This document shows, in pieces, positions 1 to 4,938 of a stretch of 15,563 bases of DNA (its first letter is position 1; every line of letters starts with the position of its first letter). A model generated the notes under the pieces. That model did no database searches and was not told the origin of the DNA. It saw nothing but the letters and a program-made list of their open reading frames with translations. Source of the DNA: JAFGTE01 sp965369305 (GTDB lineage: Bacteria > Patescibacteriota > Gracilibacteria > UM-FILTER-43-11). The stretch lies in NCBI GenBank assembly GCA_965369305.1, contig CBDUQG010000020.1:1-15563 (forward strand). Direction: 5' to 3'. A program made the position numbers and the translations under genes.

Positions 1-5
1 TTGAC

Positions 6-659
6 TTAGTTTTTGTGCCACATGGACTGCTTCCCATTTTCTTTCCAGGTCCAGTCTGCTGGTGTATTGAGTTTTTTCTGATTTGGAAGGCCGTAATACC
101 AGCCTTGTTCCAGTTCTGAATTATTGATCGAAACAAAACTTCCCTTCTCGGTAGTCATGATGCATCCCTGACCACCTTTCCAGGTAGTACCGCTAATGCA
201 TTCACAGCGGCTTTCATTGACGAACTCACAGTCTTCATCGGAACTTTCCAAGCAGGAAGCCGTGTAGCTACCGGCTGTTTGCTTACAAAGCTGGCGGTCA
301 TCAATCAGCTCTTCCTCATCAAGCAAGTTAGGACTCATCCACTTTGAATTGACACCGTCCTCAATAAAAATCCAGGTGTCTGGCGTTCCATACTTACGTT
401 CTGACTTAGAAGCCAGATACCAGCCACGCAGAATGTCGTCTTTTAGTATGTTCGGCTGGTGCATCTGCTCGCTGATATCAGCCAAAATATCATCAACCTT
501 GTCGTAATCAACAAAATACTCAGAATCCTCAGTAGCCCCTATCACATCAGCCTGAACAGCCGCCTGGCTACCCTGGGTAGCTGGCGCGCCTGATGGCTCT
601 GAGCCACCACAAGACGTGAGAATGAGGACCGATGTGAGAACTAAGATAGGGTATTTCAT
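6..659 (-). CDS. Predicted lipoprotein with two GWY...TP..W repeats and a Cys-rich middle
   Basis: 217 residues. The N-terminus is a short basic start, a hydrophobic stretch and a lipobox LTSC with Cys17, so it should be a type II signal peptide giving a membrane-anchored lipoprotein. A low-complexity Ser/Ala/Gly/Gln linker follows (about 18-40). Two related blocks of about 36 residues lie at about 76-111 and 182-217. Both have GWY near the start, then TP, W, G, S and W at matching spacing, which indicates an internal duplication. Between them are six Cys (125, 136, 144, 152, 154, 166), ending in a CxC...GTTW...GC pattern that could form disulfides outside the membrane. It ends with TAA. A promoter lies just upstream at 680-708. 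I do not recognise a named family; binding or surface roles would be guesses. Confidence 0.8.
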   Translation of the reverse strand: MKYPILVLTSVLILTSCGGSEPSGAPATQGSQAAVQADVIGATEDSEYFVDYDKVDDILADISEQMHQPNILKDDILRGWYLASKSERKYGTPDTWIFIEDGVNSKWMSPNLLDEEELIDDRQLCKQTAGSYTASCLESSDEDCEFVNESRCECISGTTWKGGQGCIMTTEKGSFVSINNSELEQGWYYGLPNQKKLNTPADWTWKENGKQSMWHKN

Positions 660-679
660 AGGTTTTGGTCGAATATACT

Positions 680-708
680 ATTATACCCTAATTTTTTAGT
701 CAATGCAA
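680..708 (-). promoter_or_regulatory. Sigma70-type promoter for the lipoprotein gene
   Basis: On the minus strand a perfect TATAAT (680-685) is preceded by TTGCAT (703-708) with a 17-bp spacer. Transcription would begin near 673, leaving a leader of about 14 nt before the ATG at 659. An overlapping alternative, TTGACT with TAGTAT at 17 bp, also fits. Confidence 0.6.
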
Positions 709-717
709 TATTATAGA

Positions 718-1329
718 TTAAGTCGCAATCATCACCCCTGTGGTAATGAGGTCATAGCCATATTGCAGGTAAGTGCCAAAAAATGAAAAACCGGCGGTTT
801 CGGCAATCAAACGGTCCGTAATGATGAGTAGAATGATATAAATCGGCCCTTGAGACAAAAACCGCTGGTACCAATCCTCTTTAGACCTCGGAATAACCAA
901 TCCCAGAAGCTTAGAACCATCAAGCGGTGCGATGGGAATCAAGTTGAAGAGAAAAAGGATGATACTAAGGGCATAAATAGAGCGCAGGATCTCGAAAGCG
1001 ACACTAGGCAGAGTCATATACTTAAAGGCAATAGCCACCACAAAAGCAGTCAGCAGATTCGTCAGAGGTCCGGCAATGGATATCAGCGCTGCATCGCGAC
1101 GAGGGTGTTTGAGGTTGTGGTAGTTAAAGGGAACCGGCTTCCCCCAACCAAAATTAGCAATAAAGATCATCAGGGTACCCAGAATGTCTAAATGCCGCAT
1201 CGGGTTGAGCGAAACACGGCCCTCTACCTTGGCCGTAGGATCACCAAGTTTAAAGGCCACCCAAGCGTGGGCTGCCTCGTGAACCGTAATACAAACGGCT
1301 AGCGCGATGACGAGATATATGAGTTCCAT
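718..1329 (-). CDS. M50-family site-2 protease homologue
   Basis: 203 residues from the ATG at 1329. A TTG eight codons upstream (1353) is also in frame, but it lies at or before the predicted transcription start, so I prefer the ATG. The protein is a polytopic membrane metalloprotease of the short, PDZ-less M50 group. The zinc motif HEAAH sits at 17-21 in the first membrane helix. An RVSLNP...HLDILGT segment (38-52), AGPLTNLL (86-93) and the second active-site motif NLIPIAPLDG (129-138, Asp137 as third zinc ligand) are all present. About four to six hydrophobic segments are visible. The family cleaves transmembrane substrates within the membrane; the substrate cannot be told here. It is divergent from rpmB and ends 58 bp before the lipoprotein gene on the same strand. 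Confidence 0.9.
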   Translation of the reverse strand: MELIYLVIALAVCITVHEAAHAWVAFKLGDPTAKVEGRVSLNPMRHLDILGTLMIFIANFGWGKPVPFNYHNLKHPRRDAALISIAGPLTNLLTAFVVAIAFKYMTLPSVAFEILRSIYALSIILFLFNLIPIAPLDGSKLLGLVIPRSKEDWYQRFLSQGPIYIILLIITDRLIAETAGFSFFGTYLQYGYDLITTGVMIAT

Positions 1330-1338
1330 AATTAGAAT

Positions 1339-1366
1339 TTGACAAGGGGGCAAGCAGGATGATAAC
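1339..1366 (+). promoter_or_regulatory. Promoter for rpmB
   Basis: A perfect TTGACA (1339-1344) and GATAAC (1361-1366) are separated by 16 bp. Transcription would begin near 1373, about 22 nt before the rpmB start at 1395. This rules out the in-frame ATG at 1359, which lies inside the promoter. Confidence 0.55.
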
Positions 1367-1387
1367 CTTCATGAGCTTTAAATACAA
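1359..1387 (-). promoter_or_regulatory. Promoter for the M50 protease gene, overlapping the rpmB promoter
   Basis: On the minus strand TTGTAT (1382-1387) and TATCAT (1359-1364) are separated by 17 bp. The -10 box overlaps the rpmB -10 box on the other strand, so the two promoters should compete for polymerase. Confidence 0.5.
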
Positions 1388-1394
1388 CTCTCTT

Positions 1395-1619
1395 ATGGCT
1401 AAACGCTGTCAAGTCACCGGTAAAGGACCAAAGTCTGGTCACAACGTCAGTCACTCTGTCCGACGCACCAAACGCCGCTTCTTACCAAACCTGATTACCA
1501 AAAAGGTGTTCAATCCTCTTACAGGTAAATACGAGAAGTTGAAGCTTTCTGCACATGGCCTAAGAAACCTGACCAAGTCCCCAGAGAAATGGTTTAAGAA
1601 GATGGCTAAATCTAAATAA
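1395..1619 (+). CDS. rpmB: 50S ribosomal protein L28
   Basis: 74 residues beginning MAKRCQVTGKGPKSG, the usual L28 N-terminus, followed by the basic HSVRRTKRRFLPNL segment. It is a structural protein of the large subunit. An in-frame ATG 12 codons upstream (1359) would add residues that do not belong to L28, and it lies within the predicted -10 box, so the start at 1395 is chosen. There is no Shine-Dalgarno sequence before it. A strong terminator follows the TAA, so it is probably monocistronic. Confidence 0.97.
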   Translation: MAKRCQVTGKGPKSGHNVSHSVRRTKRRFLPNLITKKVFNPLTGKYEKLKLSAHGLRNLTKSPEKWFKKMAKSK

Positions 1620-1624
1620 AGAAT

Positions 1625-1647
1625 ACGGGCCGTCTGGCCCGTTTTTT
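1625..1647 (+). terminator. Intrinsic terminator of rpmB
   Basis: A 7-bp GC-rich stem, ACGGGCC with GGCCCGT and loop GTCT (1625-1642), runs directly into a T tract ending at 1647. It lies 6 nt after the rpmB stop. Confidence 0.9.
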
Positions 1648-1662
1648 GTATCCTACATTTGT

Positions 1663-1752
1663 GGAGAGGTGGCCGAGTGGTTTAAGGCGCACGCCTGGAA
1701 CGCGTGTTGGGGCGCAAGTCTCTCGAGGGTTCGAATCCCTTCCTCTCCGCCA
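1663..1752 (+). tRNA. tRNA-Ser (GGA)
   Basis: Acceptor GGAGAGG pairs with CCTCTCC, with discriminator G and encoded CCA. Anticodon stem CACGC/GCGTG carries loop CTGGAAC, giving anticodon GGA for UCC and UCU. The T arm is GAGGG-TTCGAAT-CCCTT, and a long variable arm is present as expected for class II serine tRNA. Its last 16 bases plus one more are repeated 141 nt downstream (1878-1894). Confidence 0.97.
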
Positions 1753-1753
1753 G

Positions 1754-1894
1754 CTGCTTTTTGACTTACCTGAAAGAATTTCCTGAAATTTGTGAGATTC
1801 GAAGGGCAAGGGGGGTCGAGACGAAAAAGGAGCATGCGACTATTTAAGTCCTCGACGCGCCGAAGGCGCTAGAGCACCCCTTCCTCTCCGCCAG
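1754..1894 (+). repeat. tRNA-Ser-linked repeat element ending in a copy of the tRNA 3' end
   Basis: The 17-mer CCCTTCCTCTCCGCCAG (1737-1753, the tRNA-Ser 3' end plus one base) recurs exactly at 1878-1894. Between the copies there is no gene. The segment holds GAGCATGCGACTATTTA (about 1830-1846), which matches the reverse complement of the cores at the two tRNA-Thr loci apart from a 2-nt insertion and one transition relative to the Thr-TGT core. A hairpin GCGCC-GAA-GGCGC follows (1857-1869), enclosed partly by CTC/GAG, and then the truncated tRNA copy. GTCGAG (1815-1820) can also pair with CTCGAC (1851-1856). I do not recognise it. It could be a target-site duplication around a tiny mobile element, or a tRNA-like RNA. 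Confidence 0.65.
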
Positions 1895-1902
1895 GTTCTC
1901 TG

Positions 1903-1932
1903 AAACCTTTAAAAAAGGTTTAGGCCTTTTTT
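1903..1932 (+). terminator. Terminator-like A/T hairpin after the tRNA-Ser region
   Basis: A6GG (1911-1918) pairs with CCT6 (1925-1932) around loop TTTAGG, and an alternative stem AAACCTT/AAGGTTT overlaps it. The symmetry would allow termination in both directions. It separates the tRNA-Ser unit from the next gene. Confidence 0.6.
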
Positions 1933-1957
1933 CCATATTTGATATCCTGAAAGCAGA

Positions 1958-2239
1958 ATGAAAAAGCTACCTGTCAGCGGCACTGTAAAGATCTTCCCAG
2001 TGGAAAACCCTTGGGTTTATATCAGTGTACCCAAAGATTATACGGAGATGTTCAAAGATATTGCTGACCGCGGACTTGTTCCGATCACCGTAACACTGGG
2101 CGGAAGCAAGTGGGATACTTCTTTACTGCCAATGGGAGATGGAACCCATTTTATCGCGTTAAAAGCCAGTGTCCGAAAAGCAGAAAAAATCAATGTAGGG
2201 GATCGTATTGAACTAACTTTCGTTTTGCGCCAGCGCTAA
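1958..2239 (+). CDS. DUF1905 domain protein
   Basis: 93 residues that make up a single small beta-rich domain. The pattern matches DUF1905: a WVYISVPKD strand near 19-27, then VPITVTLGGSKWDTSLLPMG (41-60), FIALKASVRKAEKINVGD (65-82) and a closing ELTFVL strand. The family's function is unknown; in other bacteria the domain can be fused to YdeI-like domains. No membrane segment or signal is seen, so it should be cytosolic. The ATG at 1958 has no Shine-Dalgarno sequence, and I could not fix a convincing promoter behind the terminator at 1903-1932. The next gene starts about 60 nt downstream. Confidence 0.85.
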   Translation: MKKLPVSGTVKIFPVENPWVYISVPKDYTEMFKDIADRGLVPITVTLGGSKWDTSLLPMGDGTHFIALKASVRKAEKINVGDRIELTFVLRQR

Positions 2240-2245
2240 GTTGGT

Positions 2246-2275
2246 TTGCGAGCCGTTGGAAAAATCAAGTAGAAT
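2246..2275 (+). promoter_or_regulatory. Possible promoter for the two-TM protein gene
   Basis: TTGCGA (2246-2251) and TAGAAT (2270-2275) are separated by 18 bp. The predicted start of transcription is near 2282, which would favour the ATG at 2298 over those at 2274 or 2241. Confidence 0.4.
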
Positions 2276-2297
2276 GAGGTGGACTAATCCCCACCCC

Positions 2298-2861
2298 ATG
2301 AATATCACTGTCAACGGAGAGCCAGTTTACATTGACCCTGACACCATTCTTGAGTTCATTCCCATCATCTTCCCGGTGATCTTCTTTTTGATTTTCTTTG
2401 GCATTATTGCCAGCGTCATTAGGAGTGTTGGAAAAAGTGTAAAAACCATCAAGAACCAATTTCCAAAAGGCACGCTGAAGGAACTGAATAATATTAGGCG
2501 CCAACTACCCAAGGGCATGAACTGGCAACAGCTCATGGATCAATGGGACATCAAGATCGATAAAGAAAGTGGCAAGATTAAGATCAAGAAAAAAAGTCAG
2601 TCAGGTGAGAGCACGATTGGCCCAACAGAAATGAAGGTGACCCACATGGCCCAGCTGCCAGCAGCAATGAGAAAGGCTTTGAACATCCTAGATCAAAACA
2701 CCAGTCAGAGCATCAGCCAGGCCTCGGCTCCAAAACCGCCAAAAATGGAACAGTCAGCTAATCCATTTTTGAATGAAGGCGCTGGCACAATACTCAAAAT
2801 AGCCCTGGGCATTGTCGTTGTCATCGCCCTTTATGTGATTGGTTTCTTTTTAGCGGGATAA
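2298..2861 (+). CDS. Membrane protein of unknown function with N- and C-terminal TM helices
   Basis: 187 residues from the ATG at 2298 (MNITVNGEPVYIDP). In-frame alternatives are ATG 2274 and TTG 2241; both lie within the likely promoter, so the shorter form is preferred, with moderate certainty. One hydrophobic helix lies at about 16-42 and another at the extreme C-terminus, about 161-186. Between them is a hydrophilic, Lys- and Gln-rich region of about 120 residues with a KIKIKKK patch. This suggests a protein anchored at both ends with a soluble loop. No family is recognised. The following region encodes a structured RNA. Confidence 0.75.
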   Translation: MNITVNGEPVYIDPDTILEFIPIIFPVIFFLIFFGIIASVIRSVGKSVKTIKNQFPKGTLKELNNIRRQLPKGMNWQQLMDQWDIKIDKESGKIKIKKKSQSGESTIGPTEMKVTHMAQLPAAMRKALNILDQNTSQSISQASAPKPPKMEQSANPFLNEGAGTILKIALGIVVVIALYVIGFFLAG

Positions 2862-2884
2862 ATAAAAACCCCAAATCTGTCATT

Positions 2885-3022
2885 CGCGGTGCGCTATTTA
2901 ATCCTTGCGGTCAGGTGGGAGAGGCCGACCCGGTACTGCCGGGTGTAAAAACCATATCCCTATCAGCAAGCTGAACGAGTTAATGCGCAGAGCTGAGCGA
3001 TCAGGCTCGAGTTTTTATTTTT
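2885..3022 (+). ncRNA. Structured non-coding RNA, class unassigned
   Basis: No plausible gene lies here, but the sequence folds into nested helices. TGCGC (2890-2894) pairs with GCGCA (2985-2989), TTAA (2898-2901) with TTAA (2980-2983), and CTTGC (2904-2908) with GCAAG (2966-2970). Inside is a GC hairpin ACCCGG/CCGGGT with loop TACTG (2928-2944). A terminator hairpin with a T-rich tail closes the 3' end. The long interrupted rod could suit 6S RNA, but I cannot match its conserved bases. The SRP RNA GGAAG/AGCAG signature is absent. The 5' end is uncertain; a promoter inside the end of the previous gene or read-through from it is possible. Confidence 0.55.
2990..3022 (+). terminator. Terminator of the structured RNA
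   Basis: GAGCTGA pairs with TCAGGCTC around a GCGA loop with one bulged G (2990-3008). A T-rich tract, TTTTTATTTTT, begins at 3012. Confidence 0.65.
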
Positions 3023-3073
3023 GTTTCTGCAATCATTGAACCAAATATTTGTTCAACTGACAAGTACTTGCGG

Positions 3074-3101
3074 TTGACATAGTTCGTTGCTATCTTGGTA
3101 T
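3074..3101 (+). promoter_or_regulatory. Promoter for sodN-sodX
   Basis: A perfect TTGACA (3074-3079) is followed after 16 bp by TGGTAT (3096-3101). The predicted leader before the ATG at 3118 is only about 10 nt. Confidence 0.55.
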
Positions 3102-3117
3102 CAAATAACAACAAGCT

Positions 3118-3552
3118 ATGACCAAAATTGCACACGCCCACTGCGACGGACCCTGCGGTGTTTATGACCCTGCCGCTGCCCGCATCAACGCCGAAGCGGT
3201 TCTTTCAATGACTAAAAAGCTTTTGGCCCTCGAAATGCCGTCAAGCGATGATAAAGAAGCCATGACTGCCTATCTGAATACCTTTACTCGTTATGTAAAA
3301 ATTAAGGAAGAGCAGGCTCATAGATGCAAAGAAGAACTTCTAGTTCTATGGACTGATTACTTTAAGCCACCCCACCTAGAGAAATTCCCAGAGCTTCATG
3401 ACACCTTTTGGAAGGCGGCCAAGCTTTGCTCTCATGCCAAAGTAGAAGTAAACCTGCAAACCGCTGAACACCTAATGGAAGCTGTAAAGGGTATCCACGA
3501 AATGTTTTGGAAGTCTAAAGATCGCGACGTTAAATGGGAAACAGCCAGCTAG
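3118..3552 (+). CDS. sodN: Nickel-containing superoxide dismutase
   Basis: 144 residues. The Ni-hook HCDGPCGVYDP lies at 8-18; after removal of MTKIAHA the new N-terminus would be His8, with Cys9 and Cys13 as thiolate ligands (His1, Cys2 and Cys6 in mature numbering). The rest is the expected helical bundle: AAARINAEAV, the EEQAHRCKEELLVLWTDYF segment, and the C-terminal AVKGIHEMFWKSKD. In this family the enzyme converts superoxide to oxygen and hydrogen peroxide as a homohexamer, and it needs proteolytic removal of the leader before nickel binds. The leader here is only 7 residues and is not a signal peptide, so the enzyme is probably cytosolic. It overlaps sodX by 19 nt. The stop is TAG. 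Confidence 0.95.
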   Translation: MTKIAHAHCDGPCGVYDPAAARINAEAVLSMTKKLLALEMPSSDDKEAMTAYLNTFTRYVKIKEEQAHRCKEELLVLWTDYFKPPHLEKFPELHDTFWKAAKLCSHAKVEVNLQTAEHLMEAVKGIHEMFWKSKDRDVKWETAS

Positions 3553-3824
3553 AAACCTATTTGGTCAAAGGGAACTCTATGAATCCCCTCCTCCACGATG
3601 GAGATGAGGTACAGGTTCAAAGTGCCGACAGCTATAAAGTTGGTGATATTGTGGTTGCCACACATCCCATTCAAAGTGACCTGACGATAATCAAAAGGAT
3701 TGAATCAATTGAGTCAGGTCAGCTTCGCCTGCGCGGAACGAATCCAAAAGAAAGTACAGACCAGTTTGGCCTGGTCAGTCCAGACAAAATCTTGGGAAAA
3801 GTGATCCCAGGTCTTGACTCATAA
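3534..3824 (+). CDS. sodX: Nickel superoxide dismutase maturation protease
   Basis: 96 residues, a small S24/S26-type (signal peptidase-like) serine protease. The catalytic serine is Ser15 in GNSMNP, and the general base is probably Lys54 in TIIKRI; the RGTNPKES...FG stretch (68-79) is typical of the fold. It lacks a membrane helix, unlike true leader peptidases, in keeping with a cytosolic SodN substrate. Its ATG lies within the last codons of sodN (19-nt overlap), so the two should be translated as a pair. In known systems this protease removes the SodN leader to expose the nickel-binding His. Confidence is raised by adjacency to sodN. Confidence 0.92.
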   Translation: MGNSQLETYLVKGNSMNPLLHDGDEVQVQSADSYKVGDIVVATHPIQSDLTIIKRIESIESGQLRLRGTNPKESTDQFGLVSPDKILGKVIPGLDS

Positions 3825-3842
3825 TGTCGGCTTCGGTAACTT
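3814..3842 (+). promoter_or_regulatory. Promoter of the tRNA-Thr(GGT) unit
   Basis: TTGACT (3814-3819, inside the end of sodX) and TAACTT (3837-3842) are separated by 17 bp. The same -10 sequence, TAACTT, occurs before the other tRNA-Thr unit. Transcription would begin near 3849 and include the partial tRNA copy. Confidence 0.45.
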
Positions 3843-3861
3843 AGCTTGGCAAAGAAGATAA

Positions 3862-3950
3862 GCCGCGATAGCTCAGTTGCGTTGTCGAAGACGACAAAGT
3901 TCAAATAGGCGCGCTCGTGGTAAGACGTTTGCAAATCAAACTAAAGGTAG
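3862..3950 (+). repeat. tRNA-Thr-linked repeat element, copy A (truncated tRNA 5' end plus core)
   Basis: GCCGCGATAGCTCAGTTG (3862-3879) is an exact copy of the first 18 nt of the tRNA-Thr(GGT) gene that starts at 3951. After it comes a 38-nt core (3880-3917) that matches copy B (8691-8728) at 31 of 38 positions, all differences being transitions. The core contains a GTTGTC-GAA-GACGAC hairpin (3881-3895) and a second weak hairpin GTT/GGC around CAAATA. TCGTGGT (3915-3921) could pair with GCCGCGA at the element's own start, as an acceptor stem would. A GTTTG/CAAAC hairpin lies in the spacer. There is no anticodon arm, so this is not a functional tRNA. Confidence 0.75.
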
Positions 3951-4026
3951 GCCGCGATAGCTCAGTTGGTAGAGCGCACCCATGGTAAGGGTGAGGTCCC
4001 CGGTTCAATCCCGGGTCGTGGCTCCA
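3951..4026 (+). tRNA. tRNA-Thr (GGT)
   Basis: 76 nt. Acceptor GCCGCGA pairs with TCGTGGC, with discriminator T and encoded CCA. D stem is GCTC/GAGC, anticodon stem CACCC/GGGTG with loop ATGGTAA (anticodon GGT), and T stem CCCGG/CCGGG. The last 22 nt overlap, on the opposite strand, the end of the TrmB-family gene. Confidence 0.97.
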
Positions 4027-4748
4027 CTTGCAAAAGCCCAAGCCATTTTAAAGATGTCCCGCTGTGTGTCAGCAATGGCATCACTTTCAATGAGAATGCC
4101 GATCATTTCATCCTGAAAGGACGTGATCACCACCTTGTTGTCATAGATATTGATTTCATTGGTGAAGTGAAAATCCTTGGCCGGAAGGAGCCTTGTTTCA
4201 CGCATGGCCCTTAGGTCGTCTGCTCTCACCTCCTGCCCCCACTCATCATCGGGACAGATGGCCTTGAGGAATATCTTCTTTTTATAGCGCTGAGTCACAT
4301 ACTCCTGATCGTAATCGAACCAGTGCTCGCGGATTTCACGGGAATTGGAGTAATTCAGGATTTCAGTCGTGGCAGTGAGAGTATCCATGTAAACCTGCTT
4401 CACCCCATCAAGGCCTTCAAAGTAACGCACCTTCGGGCGACCATGTTTGTTGAACATTCCACGAAGCTCCGGGAGTGCGAGCTCCAGCTTACGCACATTT
4501 TCCTCACTACGCCTAAGAAGGGCATCTGGATCAGCCGCACTGAAAATCACATGTTTTTCTTCATGAAGCTTGCTCACAAATCCTTTTTCGAGCATTCCTT
4601 CGAGCAGGTCATAACATGAACCACGTGATATGTCGGCCTTTCGGCTTATTTTAAGAACTGTACTAGGGCCAAGTGCCAATGAAGCCAAATAGACCTGAGC
4701 TTCTTTTTCAGAAAATCCGTTTTTTGTTAGAACTTGATGCGAGACCAT
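4005..4748 (-). CDS. TrmB-family transcriptional regulator
   Basis: 247 residues. The N-terminal 65 or so form a winged helix typical of TrmB: NGFSEKEAQVYLASLALGPS, then ISRKADISRGSCYDLLEGML as recognition region, then a wing at KGFVSKLHEEKHVIFSA. A helical linker (about 70-100) and a C-terminal effector-type domain follow (RYFEGLDGVKQVYMDTL...). The C-terminal SGATTRD and the stop codon are encoded antisense to the 3' end of tRNA-Thr(GGT). The stop is TGA, the only TGA among the genes here. It is divergent from glnA with a palindrome in between, so it may regulate itself and glnA; that is inference. Family members often sense sugars, but the ligand here is unknown. Confidence 0.88.
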   Translation of the reverse strand: MVSHQVLTKNGFSEKEAQVYLASLALGPSTVLKISRKADISRGSCYDLLEGMLEKGFVSKLHEEKHVIFSAADPDALLRRSEENVRKLELALPELRGMFNKHGRPKVRYFEGLDGVKQVYMDTLTATTEILNYSNSREIREHWFDYDQEYVTQRYKKKIFLKAICPDDEWGQEVRADDLRAMRETRLLPAKDFHFTNEINIYDNKVVITSFQDEMIGILIESDAIADTQRDIFKMAWAFASGATTRD

Positions 4749-4778
4749 ATTTCAAAAACTATCGCTATGTAAAATTGT

Positions 4779-4795
4779 TGTCGAAATTTCCGACA
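4779..4795. promoter_or_regulatory. Candidate operator palindrome between the TrmB gene and glnA
   Basis: TGTCGAAATTTCCGACA has perfect 5-bp arms, TGTCG and CGACA, around a 7-bp A/T-rich centre. It begins 31 bp before the regulator's ATG, where it overlaps a possible -35 (TCGACA) for that gene, and it is about 140 bp from the glnA start. This is a natural place for autoregulation. Confidence 0.45.
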
Positions 4796-4876
4796 CTTTG
4801 AAAATTATCATGGCTCTCAGGCAAAAACAAGAGGTGCCGATTTTTTAGACACTAATTTTTTGGCTTAAAAAAGCCC

Positions 4877-4905
4877 TTGCCAGCCGACTGCCACATAACC
4901 AATCA
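4877..4905 (+). promoter_or_regulatory. Weak candidate promoter for glnA
   Basis: TTGCCA (4877-4882) and CAATCA (4900-4905) are separated by 17 bp. The -10 box is poor. No better pair is obvious between the operator and the ATG at 4939. Confidence 0.25.
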
Positions 4906-4938
4906 TGAGGACGTTTTTAAACCCTAACTCAATACCAC

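Noticed and set aside
1612..1835. Minus-strand open frames over tRNA-Ser
   Set aside because: They are antisense readings of the tRNA and its flanks with no protein family features.
2885..3022. SRP RNA (4.5S) for the structured RNA
   Set aside because: A GGTCAGGT string occurs, but the GGAAG loop and AGCAG strand of the SRP domain are absent.
3719..3934. Minus-strand open frame across the tRNA-Thr element, copy A
   Set aside because: The equivalent frame in copy B is broken by a stop, differences between the copies are all transitions with no sign of codon constraint, and the frame also runs antisense through sodX.
3862..3950. Full tRNA or T-box leader
   Set aside because: There is no anticodon arm or complete D stem, no T-box sequence and no terminator/antiterminator before a coding gene.
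3966..4214. Plus-strand open frame starting inside tRNA-Thr
   Set aside because: It begins in the anticodon region and runs antisense to the TrmB-family gene, which has clear domain motifs.
4860..4876. GGCTT-AAAA-AAGCC hairpin before glnA as a terminator
   Set aside because: The T run lies on the wrong side for plus-strand termination, and the minus-strand reading is followed by A residues, so it does not fit an intrinsic terminator.
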